Shown: positions 17,468-27,448 of the stretch, in pieces | Position numbering within the stretch: position 1 is the first letter of the stretch | Layout of the letters: every line of letters begins with the position of its first letter | Source: Rheinheimera oceanensis | GTDB taxonomy: Bacteria; Pseudomonadota; Gammaproteobacteria; Enterobacterales; Alteromonadaceae | Reading direction: 5' to 3' | Assembly: GCF_018831085.1 (NCBI RefSeq) | Contig: NZ_JAGPNM010000001.1 | Coordinates: forward strand, 806,001-870,000 | DNA length: 64,000 nt | Made by a program: the position numbers and the translations under genes | The notes under the pieces: model-generated | What the model saw: only the letters and a program-made list of their open reading frames with translations | Database searches by the model: none | What the model was told of the DNA's origin: nothing

Positions 17468-20400
17468 CTATGAATGACTGCGAATACGGAACACCATCGC
17501 ATAAAGCAGTGGCACCGCCACCAGCGTCAGTATGGTTGCAAACGCCAGGCCGCCCATGATGGTAACAGCCATACTGTCAAAAAACGCGTCCCACAGCAGC
17601 GGCAGCATACCTAAAATAGTGGTGAGTGCTGCCAGAATTACCGGCCGGATCCGGCTCATGCTGGCCTGCACTATGGCCTGAATTTTGTCCGGCACTTGTT
17701 GTATTTGCAGGTCAATTTCATCTACCAGCACGATAGCATTTTTCATCAGCATTCCCGACAGGCTTAAAAAGCCCAGCAACGATGTAAAGCCAAACGGCAA
17801 ACCCGACAACATTAAACCGGCCGTAACACCGCAAATAGACATCGGTACAATTAACCAGATCACTAACGGTTGCTTTAACGAGCCAAACAACAAAATACTG
17901 ATAACCAGCATCACAATGAAGCTCAGTGGTAATTGCCCTGCCAACGATTCCTGCGCCTCGGCAGAGCTTTCATATTCACCACCCCAGCTTAGCTTATATC
18001 CTGTGGGCAGCGGCAGTTGCTCTATACGGGCCCGAACTTGCTTTAACGCCTGATCAGCGGTGACACCAGGGACCGGTTCAGCCTCGACTGTAAGAGTACG
18101 CACACGATTGCGGCGTTGGATCTTTGCCTCTTCGGTTTGGGTAATCAGGCCATCTATTACCTGGGTAATTGGAACATAGGTATTGTCTGCCGCGCTCCAG
18201 ATCATCCGGTCATTTAAACGGTCTACATCAAAACGCTCGCTGGCAGGTGGCCGCACAACTATGGGGATCTGACGGTCGTTTTCACGATACACACCACTTT
18301 GTATGCCGCTGCTGGCAAATTGCAGAGCTTGCGCCAGATCAGTGCGGCTAACCCCGGCAACTCTGGCCCGCTCTTCATTGAAATCAGGCACTATCACCAC
18401 CTCACGCTGGCGCCAGTTCTGCCTGATATCAGTAATATTACTGTTTTCACGCATAATGTTGGCAATTTGCTGGCCAAGCTGTCGCAGCACAGTTTCGTCG
18501 GCACCGGACACTCTGGCTTGCAACTTGGCACCAGAGCCAGGGCCAAACATTAATTGCTCAGTATAAATTTCGGCGTCTGGCAGTTGTGCCGGTAAATGTT
18601 GCCTTAAGCGCTGCATCAGCAGCGGAATATCATCACGCTGTTGTGTACGGATGATCATCTGGGCATAAGCCGCACTGGGCTGTTCCGGCGCATATGTCAG
18701 CATAAAACGGCTGGCACCGCCGCCAATAAAACTGCTTACCGACACCACCTCTGGTTGCTGCTGTACAAATTGTTCAATTTTCGCGATATCACGCGATGTC
18801 GCATTAATATCCGAGCCCTGCGGCAAATGGTAGTTTAAGTAGAAAATAGGTGTATTAGAGGCCGGAAAAAACACCTGCCTAAGCTGACCAAAGCCAATAA
18901 CACTGCTGACAGTAAATGCCACCAGCAGGCTCAAGGTTAGCATCCGGTGTTTTAACGCCAGCCGGAGCAAGCTGGCATAACGCTGATAAAAACCTGCCGC
19001 ATAAGGGTCAGCGTCAACATTAGCCGGATTAACTTTAAACAGATAGTGGCCAAATAGCGGAGTAACTGTAATGGCCAACACCCAACTTAACAACAGCGAT
19101 ATGCCGATCACTGCAAACAGCGAGAATAAAAACTCACCGGTGGCATCCGGTGACAAACCTATACCGGCAAAAGCCATAATACCAATCACAGTGGCACCTA
19201 ACAGCGGAATTTGTGTCCGGCCAGCAGCCTCGCCGGCAGCCTGGCGTGAAGGCATACCACGCTGCATGTTGATCAGCATGGTTTCTGCTACAACAATAGC
19301 GTTATCTACCAGCATACCCATAGCAATGATTAGCGCACCAAGTGAGATCCGCTCCATTTCAATTTGCCACAGCCGCATAAAAAACACAGTACCCAGTACC
19401 GTGAGTAATAAGGTAACGCCAACGACAATACCAACCCGCCAACCCATTGCCACACATAACACTGCAATCACAATAACCACCGATAACAGCAGATTGACAA
19501 TAAAATCATTAATCGACTGATCAACCACGATATGCTGCTGGTACACCGGATGCAGGGTAACACCAAGCGGGATCTGCTGCTGCAAACTGGCAAGATGTTT
19601 ATCTACCGCATTGCCCACGTCAACAATATTGACGTCGCTCTGGCCTGCTACTGCCAGTGTAAATGCCGGCTTACCGTTAAAGCGGATCAACATTGATGGC
19701 GTTTCTGCTTTTTCACGGCTGACGTTAGCAACATCAAAGATACTTAATTGCTCAGTAGAGCCGGGGTTACCAATACGGACATTTTCAATCGCCTTTACTG
19801 AATCCAGGCCGGGCCGGCTCACCAACCGCACTCTCTTGTCATCAACCTGCAGCGAGCCTGCGGCTGTTACAGTATTTTCTGACTGCAGCGTGTCAACGAT
19901 TGACTGCGGCGATAAGCCAAGGCCAAGCATACGCTGATGCGAAATTTCAACATAGATAGCTTCTTCCGGCTCACCGGCAGTTTGTACTTTCGCCACGCCG
20001 GGTACAGTGAGCATTTCGCGGCGTAAAAATGTCGCTAATTCCAATAGCTCCCGGTCGCTGTACCCCTCGGCCGTTACGGCATAAAAAATACCGAAAACAT
20101 CGCCAAAATCATCATTCACTACAGATTGTTGCACACCAGACGGTAAACTTGCCTGAGCATCATTAACTTTGCGACGCAACTCATCCCAAATTTGCGGCAT
20201 AGCATTACCGTCATATCTGTCTTGCATCTCGGCCCTGATTTCCGACATACCCGGCATCGATTTTGACGTAATCCGCTTTAACTGTGGTAACTGCTGGATA
20301 GCCGATTCCAGCTTTTCGGTTACCTCCGTTTCAACCTCAACTGCAGTAGCCCCGGGGTAAGCTGTGGTAATAATGGCTTCTTTTAAGGTAAAAGAGGGGT

Positions 20401-20509
20401 CTTCCAACCGGCCAATAGTGATTAACGCCCATAAGCCACCAAGCAGGCACAGCATGATCAGCAGCCAGGTATTTACCTGTTTCTCAATCGCATAACTGGC
20501 AATTCGCAT
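17468..20509 (-). CDS. RND-family efflux transporter, inner-membrane pump
   Basis: 1013 residues, the normal length for an HAE1-type resistance-nodulation-division pump. The N-terminal helix, the two large periplasmic loops and the two blocks of membrane helices (about 330-535 and 855-1005) are all present. The proton-relay Asp is in the helix 4 phrase GMLVDNAIVVAETM. It would export drugs, dyes or metabolites using proton flow, with the adaptor encoded just upstream (14-bp gap) and an outer-membrane TolC from elsewhere. The regulator of the operon is frameshifted, so expression may be raised. Confidence 0.95.
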   Translation of the reverse strand: MRIASYAIEKQVNTWLLIMLCLLGGLWALITIGRLEDPSFTLKEAIITTAYPGATAVEVETEVTEKLESAIQQLPQLKRITSKSMPGMSEIRAEMQDRYDGNAMPQIWDELRRKVNDAQASLPSGVQQSVVNDDFGDVFGIFYAVTAEGYSDRELLELATFLRREMLTVPGVAKVQTAGEPEEAIYVEISHQRMLGLGLSPQSIVDTLQSENTVTAAGSLQVDDKRVRLVSRPGLDSVKAIENVRIGNPGSTEQLSIFDVANVSREKAETPSMLIRFNGKPAFTLAVAGQSDVNIVDVGNAVDKHLASLQQQIPLGVTLHPVYQQHIVVDQSINDFIVNLLLSVVIVIAVLCVAMGWRVGIVVGVTLLLTVLGTVFFMRLWQIEMERISLGALIIAMGMLVDNAIVVAETMLINMQRGMPSRQAAGEAAGRTQIPLLGATVIGIMAFAGIGLSPDATGEFLFSLFAVIGISLLLSWVLAITVTPLFGHYLFKVNPANVDADPYAAGFYQRYASLLRLALKHRMLTLSLLVAFTVSSVIGFGQLRQVFFPASNTPIFYLNYHLPQGSDINATSRDIAKIEQFVQQQPEVVSVSSFIGGGASRFMLTYAPEQPSAAYAQMIIRTQQRDDIPLLMQRLRQHLPAQLPDAEIYTEQLMFGPGSGAKLQARVSGADETVLRQLGQQIANIMRENSNITDIRQNWRQREVVIVPDFNEERARVAGVSRTDLAQALQFASSGIQSGVYRENDRQIPIVVRPPASERFDVDRLNDRMIWSAADNTYVPITQVIDGLITQTEEAKIQRRNRVRTLTVEAEPVPGVTADQALKQVRARIEQLPLPTGYKLSWGGEYESSAEAQESLAGQLPLSFIVMLVISILLFGSLKQPLVIWLIVPMSICGVTAGLMLSGLPFGFTSLLGFLSLSGMLMKNAIVLVDEIDLQIQQVPDKIQAIVQASMSRIRPVILAALTTILGMLPLLWDAFFDSMAVTIMGGLAFATILTLVAVPLLYAMVFRIRSHS

Positions 20510-20523
20510 AGTACTGCTCCTGC

Positions 20524-21582
20524 CTAGTAAGCGTTAAAGGGCCGCACAAGCTGGCCATTTTGCAAATGATAGATACCGGCAGAAACAACCTGCGCGCCCT
20601 GATTAAGGCCGCTCAAAATTTCAACCTGCTGCTCGCGCATTGTGCCTACCTGCACTGGTATGCGCTGCACCCGCTGGCTATCTGCATCATACCGCCAGAC
20701 AAAAAACTGGTCTGGTGTAGATGTGTCCAGTGCAGAAACCGGAACAGACACCTTGCTCAGCGCTTGCTGCTTTTGCGTGACAACATTAACTGTCATGCCG
20801 GGCAATAAATTGACACCCGGCATCCGGGGCAAAGCAAAAGATACCTGATAAGTTTGTGTATAGGGATCCGCTTCAGTGGCATGCTCACGATATACCAGCG
20901 GATAACGCTCTGTGGCTTTGTCGGATAGGCGCACAGATACCTGATAATCGTTGCTGTCGCTCACCAGACGCATAATTTGCTCCGGCACATTAATATGTAC
21001 CCGCAGCTCACTGACATTCTGTACCCGCAGCACTGCCGTACCGCCTGCAACAGTGGTATAGCGCTCAATCAGCCGACGGGTAACCAGAGCATCAAAAGGA
21101 GCATTAAGCCGGGTGTAATCTGTATTACGCTTGGCATTTTCCTGTGCCACTTTGGCTATGTCATAACTGGTTTGTAATTGGTCAAAATCAGACGGCGTTA
21201 AAATACCCTGCTCACGCAGCGGCTGGCCTCTGGCTAAATCACGTTTAGCTTGTTCTAACTGCACATTAGCCTGCTGTAATGCCAACTGATAATCGGTCGG
21301 GTCCAGTGCCGCCAATAACTCTCCGGCAGGCACTATCTGGCCTTGCTGCACGGCCAGTTCAGTTACACGGCCACCAACCTGGAATGCCAGATCAACAGTA
21401 CTGACAGCATCAACCCGGCCAACAAAATGCCGGCTGTTTAGCTGCTCATCGCCATTGACAGTGTATAGCTTCACCGTAACAGGCGTTACCGACTGCGCTT
21501 CAGCTGGCGCTTCAGAGCAGGACGCTAACATCAACAGTATCGCCAAGCTTGGCAGTAAATACCTGATAGACATAGGTTTCAT
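20524..21582 (-). CDS. RND periplasmic adaptor (membrane-fusion) lipoprotein
   Basis: 352 residues with a lipobox LASC (19-22). It shows the lipoyl/hairpin region (about 75-175, with GELLAALDPTDYQLALQQAN) and the beta-barrel region of HlyD/AcrA-like adaptors. It links the RND pump to an outer-membrane channel. The start overlaps the TetR-type gene upstream by ATGA, and it is followed by the pump gene, giving a three-gene tetR-adaptor-pump operon. Confidence 0.94.
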   Translation of the reverse strand: MKPMSIRYLLPSLAILLMLASCSEAPAEAQSVTPVTVKLYTVNGDEQLNSRHFVGRVDAVSTVDLAFQVGGRVTELAVQQGQIVPAGELLAALDPTDYQLALQQANVQLEQAKRDLARGQPLREQGILTPSDFDQLQTSYDIAKVAQENAKRNTDYTRLNAPFDALVTRRLIERYTTVAGGTAVLRVQNVSELRVHINVPEQIMRLVSDSNDYQVSVRLSDKATERYPLVYREHATEADPYTQTYQVSFALPRMPGVNLLPGMTVNVVTQKQQALSKVSVPVSALDTSTPDQFFVWRYDADSQRVQRIPVQVGTMREQQVEILSGLNQGAQVVSAGIYHLQNGQLVRPFNAY

Positions 21583-22120
21583 TTTATCAGCTCCTGTGCG
21601 CGGCTAAGCATATAGTGATCTAAATTGGCTTTTTGCTCGCTACTGAACGGGGATATGTGCAGTAACTCCTGAAAAATCATTGCCTCACTGGCTAATAGCA
21701 ACATCAACGCTTCAGAATTGTCGCCACTGGCCTCAGCAATTTCATGCATAACTTTCCGGCCGATCTGCTGCACGGGCGCCAGTAAGGCCGGTTGCTCAGC
21801 TGCTGCTGCCAGTATCGCCATGGCAGTATTGCCTTTCACCTGAGAACTGAAATTAGCATGTGCCTTTATAACAGCAGTTAATACATTGTCTCCTTGCTGC
21901 ATCAGTGCTAAGCGGCTTGTCTCTGTCTCATCTACCAGCTGTTGTATCATGGCGCTGATCAGCGCTTCTTTAGTAGGAAAGTGATATAGCAGCCCCCTTT
22001 ACTCAGGCCGCTGACTTTGGCTACCGCATCAAGCGTTACCTTGCCGGCGCCTTGATCAGCGGCAACATTTAATGCAGCAGAGAGGATCTGCGTGGTAGTA
22101 ATCTGCGATTTTTTGCTCAA
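21579..22120 (-). pseudogene. TetR-family repressor of the RND operon, frameshifted
   Basis: Reading from the TTG at 22120 (GGGAG ribosome site 7 bp before it) gives a TetR HTH through VAKVSGLSKGG, after which the frame is lost. The C-terminal 123 residues continue in another frame as an open stretch from 21950. The break is at a run of five C on the plus strand (21993-21997). One more C would give SKGGLLYHFPTKEALISAM, exactly the TetR consensus. The restored protein would be 180 residues. The change may be a real loss-of-function mutation, a slippage switch or a sequencing error. Confidence 0.85.
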
Positions 22121-22165
22121 TTTACGTCTCCCAGGTCTGTTTATAGCGTTATGCCAATAAAAAAA

Positions 22166-22214
22166 ACCGTCTGGTTGGTATAGAATACTGAAATTCTATA
22201 CCGTCCAGTTGGTA
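22166..22214. promoter_or_regulatory. Operator region upstream of the tetR-RND operon
   Basis: Two direct copies of ACCGTCYRGTTGGTA lie at 22166-22180 and 22200-22214, and between them GGTATAGAAT / ATTCTATACC form a perfect 10-bp inverted repeat with a 6-bp spacer (22177-22202). This is about 45 bp upstream of the repressor start and is the probable binding site of the TetR protein. A minus-strand TATTCT inside it could be the -10. Confidence 0.75.
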
Positions 22215-22282
22215 CAGTAAAGTTATAAAACCTGCAGTAATAAAAAATCGCGGTAAAGTAACCGATATAGGGAAAGATGCAC

Positions 22283-22308
22283 AAAAAATAAGCCGCAATA
22301 CGGCTGTA
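22283..22308 (-). terminator. Terminator of the motY-lafK-fliE-J operon
   Basis: On the minus strand AGCCG, loop TATTG and CGGCT are followed by TATTTTTT. It is 38 bp after the fliJ stop. Confidence 0.7.
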
Positions 22309-22345
22309 TTGCTATGGGGATTTAACAGATATCGTGAAGTTCGGC

Positions 22346-22765
22346 TTAGCCTGAAACCCGCTGCCGCTGATACATTTGCATTGCCAGCTCGTCCTGCTGC
22401 TTTTGCTCGCGCCGTTGTTGTTGCAGTAACTGGCGCTGGCGGCGTTTTTCCAGTACCTGCTCTATCGCCAGATTATAGGCTGCCTGCTTGTTGCAGGCCT
22501 GTTGCTGCATGGTTGCTTCCTGTTGTGCCAGTAAACTGCGGTGTTGCTGCTGCTGCGCCATATCATGCATGATCACCTTTAAACCCGACAAATTCTGCAG
22601 GCTGAGGCTGCAGACCATCTGGCGGCTGGTTTCCATGCTGTCAATATGTTGTGCCAGCAGGCTGCTGCGCTGTTGCTCATATTCGGCCTGACGTTGCAGC
22701 TGGCTGTGCCGGCTGCGCATGATATCGAAGTTATCCTGTTGCGTTTGCAGATATTTTTTAAGCAT
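22346..22765 (-). CDS. fliJ: Lateral flagellar FliJ, export chaperone escort
   Basis: 139 residues, almost entirely coiled coil and very rich in Gln, Arg and Lys, the normal form of FliJ. FliJ sits on the FliI ATPase ring, contacts FlhA and promotes proton-driven export of flagellar subunits. It is the last gene of motY-lafK-fliEFGHIJ and overlaps fliI by 8 bp. Sequence alone is weakly diagnostic for this family; position after fliI makes the call. Confidence 0.85.
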   Translation of the reverse strand: MLKKYLQTQQDNFDIMRSRHSQLQRQAEYEQQRSSLLAQHIDSMETSRQMVCSLSLQNLSGLKVIMHDMAQQQQHRSLLAQQEATMQQQACNKQAAYNLAIEQVLEKRRQRQLLQQQRREQKQQDELAMQMYQRQRVSG

Positions 22766-24086
22766 GTTGCGCTACCAAAGTTGCCAGTTGTTGTTCGGTT
22801 TGGCTGAAATCAACCTGTTCATTTAAACCCTGACACAGGAACTGCTCTATCTTCGGATACAAGGCCACGGCGCGATCCAGCTCGCTGTCTTTCCCGGCCT
22901 GATAAGCCCCCAGCGGGATCAGTTCCTGTACCTGCTGATAACGGCTATATAAACGTTTTAAGCTGTAACAGCTTTTCAGCTGCTGCTCGGAAACAATATT
23001 CGGCATAACCCGGCTGATAGAAGCGCCAATATCTATCGCCGGATAATGGCCGCGCTCGGCCAGTTCGCGGCTTAGTACCACGTGGCCATCCAGAATAGCG
23101 CGGGCGGCATCGGCTATCGGATCTTGCTGGTCGTCACCTTCGGCCAGCACGGTGTAAATGGCTGTCATGCTACCACTGCTATCGCTGCTGTTACCGGCGC
23201 GCTCGACCAACTGGGTAAGTTTGCTAAACACCGACGGCGGATAGCCCCGGGTAGCCGGCGGCTCACCAACTGACAACGCAATTTCGCGCTGTGCCTGGGC
23301 ATAGCGGGTTAATGAATCAACCAGTAACAATACATGCAAACCCTGATCGCGAAACCAGGCTGCCAAACGGTGCGCCAACTCGGCACTGCGCATCCGCAGC
23401 AACGGCGACTGATCTGCCGGTGCCGCCACAACAATGGCTTTTTTCATGCCTTCAGGGCCCAGGCTATGTTCAATAAAATCTTTTACTTCCCAGCCACGCT
23501 CACCTACTAAGCCAACGATCACCACATCAGCACTGGTAAAACGTGTCATCATGCCGAGCAATTTACTTTTACCCACACCAGAACCGGCAAATAAACCCAG
23601 CCGCTGGCCCTGGCCAACAGTAAATAAACCATTAATGGCTTTTATGCCGACATCCAGGGGCGCACTGACGCCCTTTTTCTGCATCGGGTTTACCGCCGCC
23701 AACTGGCTGCTGATATGCTCGCCTTTGGTTAAAGCCGGGCCACCGTCAAGCGGCTGCATCAGGCCATCAAGTACCCGCCCCAGCAAAGCCCGGCTTACAG
23801 TTAATGCTGCTGCGTTTAACTGTGGCTTTACTCTGGCACCGGTTGTCAGCGCACTGGCGTTGGTAAGCGGCATTAAAAACGCCTGCTCGCGGTCAAAACC
23901 GACTACTTCAGCTTCTACCCACTGGCCGTCCTGCATTTCTACCTGATAACGCTGCCCCAGCGTATACTGGCCACCGGCTACGGTAAGCACCATGCCGTTT
24001 ACCCGTACCAGAGTACCAAAGCTCTGATATAAAGCGCCGGCATCCAGCTGGCTGCCAGCCTGTTGCAGGCGGTTAAGCAGGTTCAT
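22758..24086 (-). CDS. fliI: Lateral flagellar export ATPase FliI
   Basis: 442 residues from the ATG at 24086 (GAGAG upstream); a TTG at 24098 is the alternative. Walker A is GSGVGKS within GLFAGSGVGKSKLLGMM, and Walker B is VLLLVDSLTRYA, the signature of the flagellar/type III ATPases related to F1 beta. It energises unfolding and entry of export substrates. It overlaps fliH and fliJ, as in other clusters. Confidence 0.97.
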   Translation of the reverse strand: MNLLNRLQQAGSQLDAGALYQSFGTLVRVNGMVLTVAGGQYTLGQRYQVEMQDGQWVEAEVVGFDREQAFLMPLTNASALTTGARVKPQLNAAALTVSRALLGRVLDGLMQPLDGGPALTKGEHISSQLAAVNPMQKKGVSAPLDVGIKAINGLFTVGQGQRLGLFAGSGVGKSKLLGMMTRFTSADVVIVGLVGERGWEVKDFIEHSLGPEGMKKAIVVAAPADQSPLLRMRSAELAHRLAAWFRDQGLHVLLLVDSLTRYAQAQREIALSVGEPPATRGYPPSVFSKLTQLVERAGNSSDSSGSMTAIYTVLAEGDDQQDPIADAARAILDGHVVLSRELAERGHYPAIDIGASISRVMPNIVSEQQLKSCYSLKRLYSRYQQVQELIPLGAYQAGKDSELDRAVALYPKIEQFLCQGLNEQVDFSQTEQQLATLVAQHA

Positions 24087-24708
24087 CAGTGCTCTCAAGC
24101 TGTTGCTTCAACTGCGGTAACATCTGGCTTAAACGCTGACGAAAATCGAGTAAATGCAGCTGAGACAGGCCAACAAATTCAGCGCTGCCCACTGCCAGCC
24201 GGGCGTCGGGTTGCAGGGTAATAGTGCCAAGGGCGGCAATATCCAGTTGCTGCCATAATGTAAAGTCTGCCGGGGCCAGCCGGATAGTATGGATCTGTTC
24301 ATTCACCTGCAATAAAGCCAGTACGCTGGTTACTGCCTGCTGCAAGTGTGCAGGTTGCAGGCTAAGTTCAGCCTCAAGCGTGAGTGTGGCCAGTTGGCTG
24401 ATCAGTTCAAATATGGCTTGTGCCAGTTGTTTTTCCTGCTGTTGCTGTTGTTGCTGCAATTGCAGTTGTAACTGTTGCAATTGCTGCTCAAACTGCTGGC
24501 GCAGTTGCTGTATCGCCTGTTGCTGGCGGGCATCAGCCTGTTGCAACGCCTGTTGCTCAGCTTGCTGTTGTGCCTGCTGGCGGCCTTGCTCTGCCCCTTG
24601 CAGCCGGCCTTCCTGCACGCCGCGCTCATAAGCTTGCTGCAGTTGCTGCTCGGGGCTTTGCCGGCTCAGATCGCGCTGTACACCGGGGAAACGATACAGA
24701 TCGGCCAT
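24073..24708 (-). CDS. fliH: Lateral flagellar FliH, ATPase regulator
   Basis: 211 residues. The N-terminal half (about 20-105) is a Gln-rich coiled coil with repeated short A/G-x-x-x-G/Q steps, and the C-terminal third is the FliI-binding domain. FliH dimers tether FliI to FliN at the C-ring. The Gln content is extreme (runs of up to seven Gln near residue 85), with underlying CAG/CAA repeats that could expand or contract. It lies between fliG and fliI. Confidence 0.9.
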   Translation of the reverse strand: MADLYRFPGVQRDLSRQSPEQQLQQAYERGVQEGRLQGAEQGRQQAQQQAEQQALQQADARQQQAIQQLRQQFEQQLQQLQLQLQQQQQQQEKQLAQAIFELISQLATLTLEAELSLQPAHLQQAVTSVLALLQVNEQIHTIRLAPADFTLWQQLDIAALGTITLQPDARLAVGSAEFVGLSQLHLLDFRQRLSQMLPQLKQQLESTDEPA

Positions 24709-24710
24709 AG

Positions 24711-25730
24711 TTATCCCAGCGTTGCTTCTTCGTATAAGCGGTAATCTACTTCGCCTTTGGCCATCATCTGGCGGATCATGCGCATTATTTCTGCCCGGGC
24801 CGCTTCTACTTTAGTAACAGTCTGTGCTTTAGTACCTTCAATTTGCTGGCGGTAAACCTGCGCCAGCCGTTTTGGCAGGGCCGACATAATGCTGTCCAGC
24901 ATGGCCGGCTCGCAGCCTTTTAATGCCACTACCCATAGCTCGTCCGGTATTTCGTTCAGTAAGTACGCCAGCACATCTTCGCTTTGGCGGGCCAGTGAGG
25001 CAAAGTCATACATTTTGTCCTGCACGGCTTCAGCGGTTTCAGCGTTATGCTGCTTTAGCAGTTCCATTACCTCAGCTTTATTGCCGTTGTAACGGTTCAT
25101 AATTTCTGCCACTTTTTCCACGCCATTAACGCGGGCACCAACCTGTTCGCCAACAAATTCAATGCAGGCTTCCAGTGTATGGCGTAAATCATCCATTACG
25201 TGCTCACTGACTTCACGCAGGCTGGCAATACGAAACAGAATGTCGTCGTGCTTTTGTTTGGGAAACAGCGCGATAACGGCTGAGGCTTGCTCGGGCGGCA
25301 AAAATGCCAGCAACAATGCCTGCATTTGCACATGCTCCTGCTCTAAAAAGCGCGCCAGCAACTCAGGAGGTACCCATTCCAGCCGGCGTAAGTCATCCGC
25401 CAGTGCACCACCGTATATATCATCCAGCATGCCGCGCGCCAGCTTACGGCCAACGGCTTTATCCAGCGCCCGTTCCAGATACAACCTTGAAGCACCACTG
25501 ACACCGCTTTCACTGCGGTAGCAGTCAAAAAAGTCGTTTAAAATTAACGCTACGTCGTCCTGCGTTATGTTGGTGATCTTCGCCATCCGCTCTGACAACG
25601 CCCGCACTTCATGCCGGCTAAGCTTTTTAATGATGCCAGCGGCATTTTCTTCGCCCATGCTTAGCAGCAGTATGGCCGCCCGATCTAAATCGGTAATAGT
25701 GCGGCTATGTTCAGACCTTAGTTGATTCAA
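24711..25730 (-). CDS. fliG: Lateral flagellar motor switch protein FliG
   Basis: 339 residues, the usual length. The N-terminal FliF-binding domain (about 1-100, with RAAILLLSMGEENAAGIIKKL), the middle domain with the EHVQ/PPE region (about 115-190) and the C-terminal domain that contacts MotA (about 200-339, with an MSALPKRLAQVYRQQ segment) are all present. It transmits torque from the stator. Its start lies inside the 3' end of fliF (20-bp overlap). Confidence 0.97.
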   Translation of the reverse strand: MNQLRSEHSRTITDLDRAAILLLSMGEENAAGIIKKLSRHEVRALSERMAKITNITQDDVALILNDFFDCYRSESGVSGASRLYLERALDKAVGRKLARGMLDDIYGGALADDLRRLEWVPPELLARFLEQEHVQMQALLLAFLPPEQASAVIALFPKQKHDDILFRIASLREVSEHVMDDLRHTLEACIEFVGEQVGARVNGVEKVAEIMNRYNGNKAEVMELLKQHNAETAEAVQDKMYDFASLARQSEDVLAYLLNEIPDELWVVALKGCEPAMLDSIMSALPKRLAQVYRQQIEGTKAQTVTKVEAARAEIMRMIRQMMAKGEVDYRLYEEATLG

Positions 25731-27438
25731 TGCTGACTCCTCGCTCTACCCAATATTTAATCACTGCGGTTACCCTGTCAGATTCTTTACTGGCCAAAAG
25801 CTGCATATGGCTGATTTGCTCGGCAAATTCAGAACCAATTTTAGGCAGGTTAATGGCGTTAAAACCCGGTTGTGGTATATCGCTCTGAGCGTTATCAGCG
25901 CTGCTATCTGCGGCATTTTTCACATTTGACTGCGCATTCAGTGCGGCCAGTGGTTCATCCGGCAAGGTGGCGTAAGCGTGGTTTGTTTCCGGCTCGCGCT
26001 GCTTTTTGCCCGTGATCAGATGGTTAACCAAAGGCCGCACACCGAACAGGATCAACGCCAGCGCGATTAAACTGCCAAATACATAGCGGGCATATTCTTT
26101 TACTTCAGGTAGCTGCCACCAGGGTAAACCTGCCTGCGGCTCAGTTGACAGCTCTGCGGCAACAAAGCCGAAACTGGTGATATTAAACTGATCGCCACGG
26201 TCGGCCTGAAAACCGGTTGCCGTTTTTACCATTTCACCCAGTTGTTGTAACTGAGGTTGCGTCCAGCCGGCATCGCCTGCAGCAGCTTCATTTACCAGCA
26301 CCGACACGCTCATAGACTTTAACCGGCCCACTTCAAAGCGGGTGTGTGTTACTGCACGGCCATTATCAAACTGGCGGCTGCTTTCATTGCGCTCTGAGGT
26401 ACGCTGGTTATTGTCTTCAGCCTGCTGATTGGCCGGTAATGGCGGTTGATTTGCCAGCGAGCCGGGAATGCCCATTGCCAGTTGATCAAGCATGGTATCG
26501 GTTTTTATTGATTCAGACCGCATGACCGAGGCTGGGTCTACCACTTCGCGGGTTTCTTCTACCACACTAAAATCGACATCTGACGATACCTGGATCCGGT
26601 AGTTGCCATCGCCCAGAATAGGCAGCAACATAATGGCGGCACGTTGCTCTATATTACGTTCCAGCTTTTGAATAAAAGCCAGCTTTTTGTCTGTTTCTTT
26701 GCCAATCGGGGCATCGTCGTACAACTCGCCGGTAAGCAATTTACCACGCTGATCTACCACCGATACTTTGCGTGGATCCAGCCCCGGCACACTGCCACTG
26801 ATCAGGCTGACGATTGCTTCAACCTGAGTTGGTTTAAGCTCATAGCCCGGTGCCAAATCAACCATTACCGAAGCGGCAGATTTTTCTTCCTGACGGCCAA
26901 CAAATAAATTGCGTTTAGGCACAGCCAGATGCACCCGGCTGTTGCGCACGCCATCCATAGTAATAATGGTACGGGCCAGTTCGCCTTCCAGTGCATGCTG
27001 GTATTGCATAGACTCCATAAACTGGCTGGTACCCATCGTTACTTTCTCGCCGATGGTTGACAACCCCTCTGGCATGGCGGCTTTAATACCGCGGGCAGCC
27101 AGCGTAATACGGGCATCTGCCAGGCGGTCCTGCGGCACCATAATATTGCCGGTGTCAGTATCAATCCGAAAGGCGACTTTTTCTTTGTCGAGCACTTCCA
27201 GAATACCGGCTTTATCATAATGTTCCTGATTACCATATAAAGGCACGTAGTTTTTAGCTGAAGTCCATAAAATCAGTACTATCGTCGCCGCCACCAGCGT
27301 TGCCAGCAAAGCGATAGAAGCTATGCTGCGATCGCCACCCGGTAACCAGTTAAACCTGTTGGACAAGTTAATGACTTTCTCGCGAAAGTTACCCTCAATA
27401 TGCGCAGCGGGCATTTGTTTTATCACTTCGCCTTTCAT
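25711..27438 (-). CDS. fliF: Lateral flagellar MS-ring protein FliF
   Basis: 575 residues. Two membrane helices (about 40-60 and 455-475) flank the periplasmic ring-building motifs (LPVYLAV region YAL...AKNYVPLYGNQEHYDKAGILEVL, about 65-230) and a Ser/Asn-rich linker. The C-terminal tail (about 540-575) binds FliG. It forms the MS-ring, the base on which the export gate and rod are built. It lies between fliE and fliG. Confidence 0.97.
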   Translation of the reverse strand: MKGEVIKQMPAAHIEGNFREKVINLSNRFNWLPGGDRSIASIALLATLVAATIVLILWTSAKNYVPLYGNQEHYDKAGILEVLDKEKVAFRIDTDTGNIMVPQDRLADARITLAARGIKAAMPEGLSTIGEKVTMGTSQFMESMQYQHALEGELARTIITMDGVRNSRVHLAVPKRNLFVGRQEEKSAASVMVDLAPGYELKPTQVEAIVSLISGSVPGLDPRKVSVVDQRGKLLTGELYDDAPIGKETDKKLAFIQKLERNIEQRAAIMLLPILGDGNYRIQVSSDVDFSVVEETREVVDPASVMRSESIKTDTMLDQLAMGIPGSLANQPPLPANQQAEDNNQRTSERNESSRQFDNGRAVTHTRFEVGRLKSMSVSVLVNEAAAGDAGWTQPQLQQLGEMVKTATGFQADRGDQFNITSFGFVAAELSTEPQAGLPWWQLPEVKEYARYVFGSLIALALILFGVRPLVNHLITGKKQREPETNHAYATLPDEPLAALNAQSNVKNAADSSADNAQSDIPQPGFNAINLPKIGSEFAEQISHMQLLASKESDRVTAVIKYWVERGVSIESTKV

Positions 27439-27448
27439 TACATTGTCC

